Shown: positions 8,806 through 17,619, counted from the stretch's first letter. The stretch is DNA of 44,595 nt from an uncultured Paracoccaceae bacterium (GCA_947499635.1 CANMPD010000021.1:1-44595); one strand, 5' to 3'. The notes: generated by a model not told the origin, from the sequence alone. Numbers and translations: made by a program.

Positions 8806-9555
8806 TTAGGTGCGAAGCGGGTTTACACCGCGTGGGATCAGCCAATATTGCGCTGTGGCCAGTAGCCAATCAGCCGATATGGACAAAAGCGCCACGGGGA
8901 TGACACCGGCCAACAACATCTGCATTTCATTGAGATCGATGCCTGTGAAGATAAGCTCGCCCAGGCCACCGCCACCAATTAAAAATGCCAAAGGCACTGT
9001 GCCAACATTGACGGCCACGGCGGTGCGAACACCGGCAAAGATCACGAACATCGCATTGGGCAATTCAACGCTGCGCAAAATATGTCCAGGCGTCATGCCC
9101 ATACCTGTGGCGGATTCTTTCAGGTAATCAGGGACATCCAGCAAACCTTGGAACACATTGCGCACGATCGGCAACAGCGTCGCGGCCCAAAGGCCAAAGA
9201 TCGCCGGCACAAAGCCGATGCCCAAAAATGTGATCGACAGGGCCAAAATCGCCAACGTGGGAATGGTCGTTCCGATGTTGAACGCCTGCAAAAAGGCTTC
9301 GGAATATTTCAGCATCCACGAACGGCTGAGCAAAATGCCAATGGGGACACCAACCACAATAGCCAAGGCGCAAGAGACAAAGACCAAACGCAAATGCTGG
9401 CCAGTCAGATAAATGATATCTTCGGAATAGTTCCGCCAGATATCTCCAACATACCCTTGTTCCCCCAGGATCAATCCCGCACCCAGAATAATGCCAAAAA
9501 CAAAGGCCGCTCGGCTTCTGAACCGATCTTGTTTCATCGCAGCGAGTTTATTCAT
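8806..9555 (-). CDS. Quaternary-amine ABC transporter permease (OpuC/ProW type)
   Basis: A 249-residue integral membrane protein with about six hydrophobic segments. The binding-protein-dependent transport EAA loop is seen in KESATGMGMTPGHILRSVELPNAMFVI. Its start codon overlaps the ATPase stop (ATGA), so the two are translationally coupled. It has an N-terminal segment before the core that the sister permease lacks. It pairs with the permease at 10724-11392 to form a heterodimeric channel. Confidence 0.88.
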   Translation of the reverse strand: MNKLAAMKQDRFRSRAAFVFGIILGAGLILGEQGYVGDIWRNYSEDIIYLTGQHLRLVFVSCALAIVVGVPIGILLSRSWMLKYSEAFLQAFNIGTTIPTLAILALSITFLGIGFVPAIFGLWAATLLPIVRNVFQGLLDVPDYLKESATGMGMTPGHILRSVELPNAMFVIFAGVRTAVAVNVGTVPLAFLIGGGGLGELIFTGIDLNEMQMLLAGVIPVALLSISADWLLATAQYWLIPRGVNPLRT

Positions 9556-10706
9556 AGCGTATCCAGTGCCCGCTCTTGGGGCTGGCTTTGATCTCGATAT
9601 GTTGCACCAAGGGCATGCGAAATCGCACGCTGAGTGATAGAGCCTTTAAAGAAGCCATCATCATCGACACAGGCCAGCCACGTCGTGTCATATCGGAACA
9701 TTTTCGACACTGCTGTGCGCAGATCATCATTGATATTTAACGTCGCAGGCAGCCCTTGATAGTTCTCTTCGACGCGGCCGCTGCTATCGGCAATATCATT
9801 GAGATGTAGAAAGCCGCGCGCACGGCCGCGCGGGCCAACCATAACGATGTTTTTGTGACCGGCGTCCCGCATCAGGCTACGGGCTTTGTCCAAATTATCT
9901 TGCGCCGACACTTGAACCTGATCGCCATGCATCACTTCGTGAACTTTCAGCAGGCTCAGCCGTTTCAATGTGCGATCTTGTCCCAAAAAGCTTGAGATAA
10001 AGTCGTTTGCAGGCCGCGCCAAAAGGTCGTCTGGGCTGTCGTATTGTTCAAGAATACCATCTTTGAAAATCGCAATTTTATCGGCCATTTTGATGGCTTC
10101 ATCAATGTCGTGACTGACAAAGGCGATGGTCTTGCGGATCTCTTTTTGCATCTTCAGGAACTCGTCCTGAATGACGGCCCGGTTGATCGGGTCAATCGCA
10201 CCAAAAGGTTCATCCATCAACAAAACAGGCGGGTCCGCCGCCAACGCGCGGATCACACCGACACGTTGCTGTTGGCCGCCAGACAGTTCTTTGGGGAAAC
10301 GTTTGAGGAAGATGTTCGGATCAAGATTGACCATCTCCAACAATTCACCAGCCCGTGTGCGCGCTTTTTTAGGATCCCAGCCCAACAGATCAGGCACAAC
10401 ACAGATGTTGTCCTCGATGGTCATGTTAGGGAACAGGCCGATTTGCTGAATAACATAGCCGATATTGCGGCGCAGCTGCACGGGATCTTGCTTGTCGGTA
10501 TCCTGGCCCGCGACCCAGATCTTACCGCTGGTCTTGGGGATCAGACCGTTGATCATTTTCAACGTGGTTGTTTTACCGCAGCCAGACGGGCCCAAGAGAA
10601 CGCAAATTTCGCCTTCTGGCACCTCCATGGACACCTGATCTGCTGCAATGACAGAACCACCGCCGGGCGTGTCGAAAACCTTTGAGAGTTTTTCTAATTT
10701 GATCAT
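9552..10706 (-). CDS. Quaternary-amine ABC transporter ATPase with CBS domains (OpuCA/ProV type)
   Basis: A 384-residue protein with an N-terminal ABC domain: Walker A GPSGCGKTT near residue 40, Q-loop region QQIGLFPNM, signature LSGGQQQR and Walker B VLLMDEP. A C-terminal region of two CBS-like repeats begins near residue 255 (VMHGDQVQVSAQDNLDKARSLM). In OpuA-type importers the CBS pair senses ionic strength. The gene sits between the two permease genes and overlaps the downstream one by 4 bases. Confidence 0.9.
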   Translation of the reverse strand: MIKLEKLSKVFDTPGGGSVIAADQVSMEVPEGEICVLLGPSGCGKTTTLKMINGLIPKTSGKIWVAGQDTDKQDPVQLRRNIGYVIQQIGLFPNMTIEDNICVVPDLLGWDPKKARTRAGELLEMVNLDPNIFLKRFPKELSGGQQQRVGVIRALAADPPVLLMDEPFGAIDPINRAVIQDEFLKMQKEIRKTIAFVSHDIDEAIKMADKIAIFKDGILEQYDSPDDLLARPANDFISSFLGQDRTLKRLSLLKVHEVMHGDQVQVSAQDNLDKARSLMRDAGHKNIVMVGPRGRARGFLHLNDIADSSGRVEENYQGLPATLNINDDLRTAVSKMFRYDTTWLACVDDDGFFKGSITQRAISHALGATYRDQSQPQERALDTL

Positions 10707-10723
10707 GTTTCTATCCGCGTTAG

Positions 10724-11392
10724 TTAATGGTCAGAGCCAGAAGAGGCAGAGGTCGATGCAGGGGTCAGCCGCCGCTGGACCCACATCAGGAAATAGTCAC
10801 TGGCGATTGCCAGTAAGGACACCACAAGCGCGCCGGTGATGAGTTGGCGGGGATCTGATTGGGAAATGCCGCGGGCAATAAACACACCAAGCCCGCCAGC
10901 ACCGATGTAAGCAGCAATGGCTGTAATCCCGATATTCATCACAACCGCAATCCGCACACCGGCCATAACAATTGGAATGGCCAGCGGAATTTCAACGCGG
11001 TGCAGGCGTTGCACCGGTGTCATGCCAAGGCCCCGTGCCGCTTCGCGCAAGGCTGGATCGACATTGGAAATGGCTGTGTATGTATTTCGGATGATTGGAA
11101 GCTGAGAATAAAGCAAAACGGCGACAACTGCGGGCAGATACCCGACGCCCTGCCCAATCAAAGAAAGGATGGGGATCATAAGCCCAAAAAGCGCAATCGA
11201 CGGGATCGTGATAATGATCGCCGCCGTGTAAAGCACAATATCGGCGGCGCGTTGATTGAGCGTGATCAAAATCCCAATCGGCACGCCCGTGATGATTGCA
11301 AGCCCGATTGCCACACTCACGATCATGATGTGCTGCAACGTTCGCTCTGCGATCACGTCAAGATTTTGACTGATGAAAACAACTGTTTCCAA
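10724..11392 (-). CDS. Quaternary-amine ABC transporter permease, first gene of operon
   Basis: A membrane protein of about 223 residues with roughly five hydrophobic segments and the EAA loop REAARGLGMTPVQRLHRVEIPLAIPIV. I place the start at a TTG (11392), which gives MET-VVFISQNL, because gagaggg lies six bases upstream. A longer TTG start at 11428 has no ribosome site. It is the first gene of the five-gene leftward operon, and the inverted repeat at 11624-11638 lies upstream. Confidence 0.83.
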   Translation of the reverse strand: METVVFISQNLDVIAERTLQHIMIVSVAIGLAIITGVPIGILITLNQRAADIVLYTAAIIITIPSIALFGLMIPILSLIGQGVGYLPAVVAVLLYSQLPIIRNTYTAISNVDPALREAARGLGMTPVQRLHRVEIPLAIPIVMAGVRIAVVMNIGITAIAAYIGAGGLGVFIARGISQSDPRQLITGALVVSLLAIASDYFLMWVQRRLTPASTSASSGSDH

Positions 11393-11824
11393 GGTTTTCC
11401 CTCTCTCGAAGTTGAAACACAGGTCCAACTATTAGATTTGATGTTGCGTAGACTGCTGGGGAAACGGTTCTAGGATTGTTATTTTTTCGTCACTAATCTG
11501 CGATTTGGCGCCATACCGTGAATGCTCTGCTCACAAATCAACAAAACCTGCGAAAAGTCGACATCCAGGCGCTGCATATGGGGTTAAAAGCGCGAAAATC
11601 ACGCGTCCTCAAAAAGGGTTTGCGCTCAAAAATTGAGCAGAAAAATTTGGCATTTGACTGATCGGCTCTGACGTCAACAACCGAGCAAGCGCGCGCAGAA
11701 CAAAGGCTTTAGTGGAGAGAACTTTGACGCCAGCACAGGCCAGTAGAGCGGGGCACACACTGCTCGCGCTCGATCGCTACTCACTCTTACCTATAAATAT
11801 GAGTTTGGCCAACTTTCACGCCCT
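11393..11824. promoter_or_regulatory. Gene-free upstream region of importer operon with a dyad
   Basis: No convincing gene lies in these ~430 bases. A perfect short dyad, gctcaa-aaa-ttgagc, sits at 11624-11638 and could be an operator for the leftward importer operon. AT-rich tracts around 11470-11650 could hold the promoter, but no -10/-35 pair stands out. Confidence 0.4.
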
Positions 11825-12061
11825 GTGGCCCTGCATCGGATACCCGCCTGGAGGTCGAAAATCTCAATCCAGCTTATTGACGCCGGCTTGCATCTTAACG
11901 GCACGCTTGTCCGAGCTTTGCGCGAACTTGAGAAAGATCGCCTTCTCAAACGCTCGACTGGCGGCACTCACTACTCCCTTACATTCGAGGGAAGCCAGGC
12001 GATTGAAATTCTGAGGAACATCGCCGGATGGCAAAGGGCCCGAAGCAAAACTAATGCCTGA
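11825..12061 (+). CDS. Small winged-helix-like ORF, possibly a regulator fragment
   Basis: A 78-residue frame from GTG to TGA. It contains ISIQLIDAGLHLNGTLVRAL, ELEKDRLLKRSTGG and THYSLTFEGSQAIEIL, the recognition helix and wing pattern of PadR/MarR-like winged-helix proteins. No ribosome site precedes the GTG. The frame stays open to 11747 without an ATG, so it may be the 3' end of a broken gene. It abuts an IS3 relic on the other strand. The family is not firmly recognised. Confidence 0.35.
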   Translation: MALHRIPAWRSKISIQLIDAGLHLNGTLVRALRELEKDRLLKRSTGGTHYSLTFEGSQAIEILRNIAGWQRARSKTNA

Positions 12062-12139
12062 ATTAACTGGCATGAATGGACCGGAGCGATCCATTCACAG
12101 AGATCGAACACCTTTCCCAATATCCTGCCGGTCAGTGGG

Positions 12140-12362
12140 TCGTCACCTTTTTAACACTTTCCTCTCCTCGCGCAGCAGACATTCGTTCTCTTTATCAACG
12201 TCCTCGTGCGGCCCAGACATCAAATCATCACGCTGATGCTTTTGGACTCACTTGTTCAATGTCGAAAGGCCAACCCCCAAGTCAGATGAAACCTGCAGCC
12301 GCGTTAAGCCACTGCGGGTCGCGGTGCGTAGCGCGTTACTCATCGGTTTACCTCTTTGCCAT
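12140..12362 (-). pseudogene. IS3-family transposase orfA relic
   Basis: Read leftward from an ATG at 12362, the sequence encodes pieces of an IS3-type orfA: NALRTATRSGLTRLQV, SSDLGVGLSTLNK, then a TGA where Trp is expected, then VQKHQRDDLMSGPHED and KENECLLREERKVLK. An early stop (MAKR then TAA), a frame slip before NALRT, the Trp-to-stop change, and loss of the RLRREN-type repeat show decay. No orfB with a DDE domain follows on the left. Confidence 0.7.
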
Positions 12363-12496
12363 TTATTCCCTCCTTCATAGCAAATAGTGCTCGAAAGAGA
12401 CCGGAACGAAACAGCCACAGGACCAGCTTCTTTTTCACAGAAACCGTATCAGCAGCGCTCTGAAGTGGAAGGCTTGTAGTAAGGTTGCAATTGCCG

Positions 12497-13405
12497 CTAA
12501 TCGTGGCGTGTCGCGTTATGCTTTAAACTCAGGATATCACGTCGACCGTAATGCCCTGCTGGGTCTAGCTTTAGGTGAGCGCCCATCACATGTTCCACAT
12601 GAATATCAGCGTAAAGTATAACCTCTTCGCCAACCACAGGTCTCGCTATCAGTTCTCCGCCGGGGGCTGCAATCATTGAGCCGCCATCGTTAATCACGTC
12701 GCGGCCCTCAGTGATGTATTTGCGTAATGGAAATGTTGTGGGGATGTCACTTGAGCGCAGCAAGCCCGACACAGACATCACATAGATGCGCCCCTCCATT
12801 GCGATGAATTGCGTAATATGCTGAGTCACATCCAGATCACCCGGCCATGTGGCAATATGCAACTGTTCACCCTGCTCATAAAGGGCCTGACGGGCAAGGG
12901 GTTGCCAGTTTTCATAACAGTTTAACCCGCCAACCTTGAAGTCTTTCCAAGGATGGACCTGCAAGCCGTGCCCGTCTCCGTCGGCCCAGATCAGGCGCTC
13001 ATGGAAGGTGGGTTTTAGCTTGCGATGAACATTGACAACGCCCTTGTCGGGTAAAACGGTAACCAGTGAGGCATAGACCGATCCGCCCGACCCGGATCGT
13101 TCTACGATACCGAAACAGACGGCAACGCCCAAATCGTTTGCCTCTTTGGCGATGGCAGCCACTTCGGGTCCATCGGTTGAGATGGCTGACTTAAGATATG
13201 CGATATGACCTATTTTGAGTAACTCATCATTGTGGGCGACCTCTGGCGCGCGTAACCAAACCGGATAGCCCGAGAGAAACACTTCGGGAAAAGCAACAAG
13301 TTCGGCCCCGTTTGAGGCTGCTTCACGCAGAAGCCCGATCAATTTGTCTGTGCTGGCACCTGCGTCAAGAAACACAGGTGCAGCTTGTACTGCGGCGATC
13401 TTCAA
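12497..13405 (-). CDS. Nitrilase (aliphatic nitrilase/cyanide hydratase group)
   Basis: A 302-residue enzyme with catalytic E41 (FPEVFLSGYP), K129 (HRKLKPTFHER) and C163 (GLNCYENWQPL). The NCYENW cysteine motif and HRKLKPTxxER are those of true nitrilases, which convert R-CN to the acid plus ammonia. It starts at a TTG (13405) with aaggg about ten bases upstream. It is the last gene of a leftward set with CoA transferase, GST and GFA-fold genes. This suggests a pathway in which a nitrile-bearing compound is hydrolysed and the acid activated to CoA. The pathway is inference. Confidence 0.85.
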   Translation of the reverse strand: MKIAAVQAAPVFLDAGASTDKLIGLLREAASNGAELVAFPEVFLSGYPVWLRAPEVAHNDELLKIGHIAYLKSAISTDGPEVAAIAKEANDLGVAVCFGIVERSGSGGSVYASLVTVLPDKGVVNVHRKLKPTFHERLIWADGDGHGLQVHPWKDFKVGGLNCYENWQPLARQALYEQGEQLHIATWPGDLDVTQHITQFIAMEGRIYVMSVSGLLRSSDIPTTFPLRKYITEGRDVINDGGSMIAAPGGELIARPVVGEEVILYADIHVEHVMGAHLKLDPAGHYGRRDILSLKHNATRHD

Positions 13406-13449
13406 AGATGTTTTCCCTTCGTCTTAAGTCGGATCAATCGCGGCATTGA

Positions 13450-13863
13450 CTAGCCCGGATTTGCGGGGGCTTTTGCAATGGATGGATCGATTGGTCCCCA
13501 AGGCTGCGCGCTGTTGCACCAGATCTGAATGGTTGGTTTCACCCACGAACTGTCGTCCAAGGTGCCTGCTTTTACAGCCGCCAAATTGTCAAACGCTTGC
13601 AGTTCTGTCGTCAAAGGAGACCCGCAGTTGCGGCAAAAATTCCGTGTTACAGGTTGGCCTGAATCACCATTTACAACGTATTGACCTCGGCTTTCACCTT
13701 TAAAACTGATCGACTCTGTCGGGACCAGTACATTGGTAGAATAGGCCGATCCGCTTTGCTTTTGGCAATCTGGACAGTGGCAAACGACTGTCATGGTGGC
13801 TTCTTCTGCGGTTGAGCTATAGTGCACTTGCCCGCACAGGCAGCTTCCTTGAATTTTTGGCAT
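13450..13863 (-). CDS. GFA/CENP-V domain protein
   Basis: A 137-residue zinc-binding protein of the glutathione-dependent formaldehyde-activating (GFA) fold. It has C8-x-C10 (GSCLCGQVHY), C28-x-C30-x2-C33 (CHCPDC), and C77-x2-C80 (FCRNCGSPL). Members bind glutathione adducts or act on small thiol conjugates; most have no proven reaction. It sits next to a GST gene, which fits a glutathione-linked step. Confidence 0.85.
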   Translation of the reverse strand: MPKIQGSCLCGQVHYSSTAEEATMTVVCHCPDCQKQSGSAYSTNVLVPTESISFKGESRGQYVVNGDSGQPVTRNFCRNCGSPLTTELQAFDNLAAVKAGTLDDSSWVKPTIQIWCNSAQPWGPIDPSIAKAPANPG

Positions 13864-13892
13864 ATGATGTCTCCTTGTCGTTGAGTGTTATT

Positions 13893-14600
13893 TTATGAAG
13901 TTGGCCCTTTAGACGTGAGGTGCTCTGCGTTTTGATTAAATAGAACCGAGTTTATTTCGGCATTGGTGGTTTTGGAAAATTGAGCGTCCTTGTGAAGGTT
14001 AATCGCATCCTGCACCGCTGGTCGCATTTTGATCCGTTGTCGCCATGCAGACACATTTGGAAATACATCCAATGAAACCCCCAGAGGTTTTGCGATAAAG
14101 GCCCAAGGGAAAATCATCATATCGGCGATGGAATAGGTGTCGAAAATATAATCGCGCCCCGACAGGCGGGTCTCGAGGACACCGAGCGTCCGTTCAAATT
14201 CACCTTTATAGCGTTTATGGGAATAGGTCTGCCCATCCGGAGCATAGTTTACAAAGTGACTGAGCTGACCTGCCATCGGCCCCTGATTGGCAGCCTGCCA
14301 GAACAGCCACTCGTTGAACTCTTTGCGTTGTAACGCCGTTGATGGCCCAAAGCGTTCGGCTTTTTCAGCAAGATATAGCAAAATTGCGCCACTTTCGAAA
14401 ACTGTGACTGGGTCGCCATCCGTATCATGATCCACAATGGCTGGTATTTTTGCGTTTGGGTTTATGGCCTTAAATGCTGGCGACATCTGGTCGCCTTCGG
14501 TCAATTGCATCAAAATGGTCTGATGCTCCAGTTGCGCCTCGGCCAGCATAATGGCGATTTTCCAGCCGTTAGGCGTTGGAGAGTAGTAAAAATCAATCAC
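13893..14600 (-). CDS. Glutathione S-transferase, nu-class/YfcG-like
   Basis: A 235-residue protein. The N-terminal thioredoxin-fold domain has SPTPNGWKI at residues 7-15, AKIPAIVDH and ESGAILLYLAEK, the pattern of YfcG/nu-class enzymes that bind glutathione disulfide. The helical C-terminal domain has EWLFWQAANQGPM and YSIADMMIFPW. The GTG start overlaps the CoA-transferase stop by four bases (GTGA), so the two genes are coupled. It may conjugate or deconjugate glutathione on an imported compound. Confidence 0.85.
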   Translation of the reverse strand: MIDFYYSPTPNGWKIAIMLAEAQLEHQTILMQLTEGDQMSPAFKAINPNAKIPAIVDHDTDGDPVTVFESGAILLYLAEKAERFGPSTALQRKEFNEWLFWQAANQGPMAGQLSHFVNYAPDGQTYSHKRYKGEFERTLGVLETRLSGRDYIFDTYSIADMMIFPWAFIAKPLGVSLDVFPNVSAWRQRIKMRPAVQDAINLHKDAQFSKTTNAEINSVLFNQNAEHLTSKGPTS

Positions 14601-15778
14601 GACGTACCTGCCGTCTTTACGACGTTAACACTGCGTAAAATCTCCTCGGTATGCTCTCCCAATTCCGGAGCTGGCCGGAGGTTTGTCGCAGGGGTTCCAT
14701 GAAACACAGCCGGGCCACGGGCTTGTCTGAGGCGACCTGCCTTGGGGTGGTCGTATTCAATAAAGGTGCCGTTAGCCGCCATCTGAGGGTGCTCGCGCAT
14801 TTCACGACGTGTGAGAACGGGGGCACAGGGCACACCAGCGCTCTCTAGATCATGTAGCAACGTGTCGCGGTCTAGATCCCGGACAATAGACTGGGTGAGT
14901 TTGAGGCGCGCATCACGGTTGTTTTCTCGCAATTCGGCATCTTTGAAACGGGGGTCTTCCAAAATATCTAGACGCCCTGTCGCCTGGGCAAGTGCTTCCC
15001 AATGCTTGTCCTGCATGATTGAAATGCTCAGATAACCGCCCTGTACGTCATAGACGAGATCACTAAAGGATTGGCTTTCCTCTTGCTCCATCTCGTCGCC
15101 AACAAAGGTATGGCCATTCATGTCAGATGCCCAAAGGAAAGATGCTACGGTGTCGAGCATCGAAAGCTCAACCTTTTGACCTTTACCGGTTCTTTCACGC
15201 GAGAAAAGCGCGGCGGTGATGGCCTGACTGGCTTGAACCGCAGTCAATTTATCTGGCAAAATCGTACGCACCAAACGCGGACGTTCCTGATCGGATCCTG
15301 CCTGAACAGTGGTCAGCGCAGACATGGCTTGAATCAAGGGATCATAGACCGGTTTATTTGCCAATGGGCCTTCAAACCCAAATCCCGCAATCGACATGTG
15401 AACCAGCTTGGGATTCAATTTGCTCAGCGCATCATAGCCCAAACCCAGACGATCCGCGACGCCGGGACGGAAATTTTGAATGAACACATCTGCAGTTGTG
15501 ATTAACTGCCGGATAACCTCCAGATCGTCCGGATTTTTGAGATCGACAACGATAGAACGCTTGTTGCGATTGTTGTTCAGATAGGACGCGGAATGGCCGC
15601 CGCGGCGTGTCGCAAGATGACGCGTGTAATCGCCATCGGCACGCTCGACTTTGATGACATCGGCGCCTTGATCGGCCAACATCATTGTGCACATCGGACC
15701 TGAAATAACTGTGGTGAGGTCAATCACACGTATACCAGAGAGAGGTCCGCTGTGCTTGGGGTGATCAATGCGTGTCAT
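14597..15778 (-). CDS. CaiB/BaiF family CoA transferase (family III)
   Basis: A 393-residue family III CoA transferase. It has GIRVIDLTTVISGPMCTMMLADQGADVIKVE at the N-terminus, NRNKRSIVVDLKN, QNFRPGVADRLGLGYD, and VYDPLIQAMSAL, which carries the likely catalytic Asp. These enzymes move CoA between carboxylic acids. It is the first structural gene after the LysR regulator and is coupled to GST. The acid substrate is unknown; it could be the product of the nitrilase encoded downstream. Confidence 0.88.
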   Translation of the reverse strand: MTRIDHPKHSGPLSGIRVIDLTTVISGPMCTMMLADQGADVIKVERADGDYTRHLATRRGGHSASYLNNNRNKRSIVVDLKNPDDLEVIRQLITTADVFIQNFRPGVADRLGLGYDALSKLNPKLVHMSIAGFGFEGPLANKPVYDPLIQAMSALTTVQAGSDQERPRLVRTILPDKLTAVQASQAITAALFSRERTGKGQKVELSMLDTVASFLWASDMNGHTFVGDEMEQEESQSFSDLVYDVQGGYLSISIMQDKHWEALAQATGRLDILEDPRFKDAELRENNRDARLKLTQSIVRDLDRDTLLHDLESAGVPCAPVLTRREMREHPQMAANGTFIEYDHPKAGRLRQARGPAVFHGTPATNLRPAPELGEHTEEILRSVNVVKTAGTS

Positions 15779-15835
15779 AACAAATTCCTACTGATGTTAG
15801 GATCAAGCCTAGCCCAAGATCAGCAAACCACGTAA

Positions 15836-15870
15836 TGAAAAAAATTCAGTAGATAGTGAAGAAAATTCAG
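15836..15870. promoter_or_regulatory. Direct repeats before CoA-transferase gene, candidate LysR site
   Basis: Two near-identical 14-mers, tgaaaaaaattcag (15836-15849) and tgaagaaaattcag (15857-15870), start 21 bases apart, two helical turns. The second overlaps the LysR gene stop. A partial inverse copy, ctgaattta, lies at 16796-16804 upstream of the regulator. This pattern suits binding by the adjacent regulator. Confidence 0.4.
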
Positions 15871-16772
15871 CTTGATTGTGCCATCAGCCATGCGTGGAGC
15901 CGTTTGACATCCAAACGCATCGGCTCGTCTCGGCGGAGGATATAGTAAGACGTATCATGTACGTCGCGCGCTTGGAAAGCTTGCTCTAAATCACCTGCAG
16001 CCAGGAAATGATCGACCAGGGGTTTGCGACCAAGCGCGATGCCCAGACCATCACGAGCCGCCTGTACCGTCAGTTCATATGTGGCAAGCTTATAGCGTTG
16101 AACCGTGTCAGGTATCACGATCCCCCGCGCGGCGCACCAGATGTCCCATTCGCCTTCAACTGTTGTGTTCTCCAGAAGGCGACTGTTTTTTAAGATGTCT
16201 CCGGGTTTTACGGATGTGGAGGGGGCAAGTACTCCCGGCGCAACCACCGGCACGATCGTCTCATGCAGTAAGGGGGTGGCGATATAGCCGGGCCAGTCAC
16301 CAGAACCACGCCGAATGGCCAAGTCGATACTTTCGCGGGCCAGATCGACAACGCGCGTGGTTGTGATCAGATCGATATCTAATTCGGGATGCGCGCGCCC
16401 AAGGTCCAACAGCCGGTGCATCAACCAATCTGCCGCAAATGAGGGAGTCAAAGTGAGAGAGACGCGTTTGCGATCTGGCGAAGAGCGAATTGTCTCTGTC
16501 GCACGCAACAAATCCGACATCGGGCCTTTGATGTCTTCGAAATATTGGCTGCCATGTGCCGTCAAGCAAAGCTTGCCTTTGCGGTTTTCGATCAGACGCA
16601 CGCCTAATTCTGCTTCGAGCGATTTGAGTTGATGGCTCACGGAAGATGCGGAAACACCTAAGCGCAAGGCGGCTTTGACTGCGCTGCCGTGTAATGCAAC
16701 CTCGTAAAAAGATTTCAGCCCGCCAAACGGTGGGAAATAATCGTGTTTTACCAAGTCGGTTTTAGCTGCCAT
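15867..16772 (-). CDS. LysR-family transcriptional regulator (GcvA-like)
   Basis: A 301-residue regulator. The N-terminal winged helix-turn-helix has SFYEVALHGSAVKAALRLGVSASSVSHQLKSLEAELGVRLIE at about residues 21-62. The rest is the periplasmic-binding-protein-like effector domain, with IDLAIRRGSGDWPG typical of the GcvA subgroup. It lies 88 bases before, and in the same direction as, the CoA-transferase operon. It is a likely local regulator of that operon; its effector is unknown. Confidence 0.88.
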   Translation of the reverse strand: MAAKTDLVKHDYFPPFGGLKSFYEVALHGSAVKAALRLGVSASSVSHQLKSLEAELGVRLIENRKGKLCLTAHGSQYFEDIKGPMSDLLRATETIRSSPDRKRVSLTLTPSFAADWLMHRLLDLGRAHPELDIDLITTTRVVDLARESIDLAIRRGSGDWPGYIATPLLHETIVPVVAPGVLAPSTSVKPGDILKNSRLLENTTVEGEWDIWCAARGIVIPDTVQRYKLATYELTVQAARDGLGIALGRKPLVDHFLAAGDLEQAFQARDVHDTSYYILRRDEPMRLDVKRLHAWLMAQSS

Positions 16773-16929
16773 CGTTGATCAAGTTCTTGAATGAGCTGAA
16801 TTTATATCCAAGTGTGCTTTGCCTTTGGCGGTGTCTCTTTCGCAATGAGATGAACAGTAAGGCATTATAATTCCCATTCACCTAACAGCGGCGGATCTAA
16901 TGTGACAGGGGGAGTGTTTTGCGGGTGTT

Positions 16930-17619
16930 TTACTGGGCCGCTATGATCTGAGAGGTGAATTCAGACAGATCATCAGCAATAAAATCTGGTGTGGGCACGT
17001 TCAGGGCGTCTATGAGACTGTTGTTTGGTCGCGCAATAAATGCACCTTTGGCCCCCAGTGATTGCGCGCCGATAGTGTCCCACAAATGACAGGCAACCAA
17101 GCACATGTTTGATAAATCGATATCCAGACGGTCCGCGACCAACTTATATGTCGCAGGATGAGGTTTGAACTTGCCCACTTCGTGAACACTAAAATGGTCA
17201 TCAAATAAAGTTGCGATCCCCGCCTTCTCTAATGGTGTCGGCGAGGGGGAGGGGGCGGAGTTGGTGAGCGTCACCAGCTTGAACCCTGCCGCGCGCAATT
17301 TGGCCAAGGCTGGCGCAACATCGCTATAGGCTGGCATGGAGACAATGAGGGCCTTGAGCTCTGCGATATCTGTATCATGTACGGCCACGTTTTTATTGTG
17401 CCCGATCATGCGTAAAACGCCGCCTGCAAGCTCTCCAAAGGGCGCATAGCGCCCGGACAGTGTCATTGTTTGTGAATATAGAATGAGCTCTGCGAACCAA
17501 TTTCGCAGGGCGGATGCGTCGTCAAACAGGCGCAAGAAAAGAGGTTCAAGTGTCGTGATATCAAGCAGCGTTTCATTGACGTCAAAGACGATGGTTGAAA
17601 TGGCTCTGGGATCTGACAT
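16930..17619 (-). CDS. Haloacid dehalogenase type II-like HAD hydrolase
   Basis: A 229-residue HAD-superfamily enzyme. Motif I is FDVNETLLD with the nucleophilic Asp near residue 13, motif II is LVTLTNSAPS, and motifs III/IV lie around KFKPHPATYK and LVACHLWDTIGAQSLGAKGAF. The pattern and length match the (S)-2-haloacid dehalogenase-like subfamily. A gaggaaa site precedes the ATG. It lies 157 bases upstream of the LysR gene and probably forms its own unit. The substrate is unproven; many such proteins act on 2-haloacids. Confidence 0.8.
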   Translation of the reverse strand: MSDPRAISTIVFDVNETLLDITTLEPLFLRLFDDASALRNWFAELILYSQTMTLSGRYAPFGELAGGVLRMIGHNKNVAVHDTDIAELKALIVSMPAYSDVAPALAKLRAAGFKLVTLTNSAPSPSPTPLEKAGIATLFDDHFSVHEVGKFKPHPATYKLVADRLDIDLSNMCLVACHLWDTIGAQSLGAKGAFIARPNNSLIDALNVPTPDFIADDLSEFTSQIIAAQ

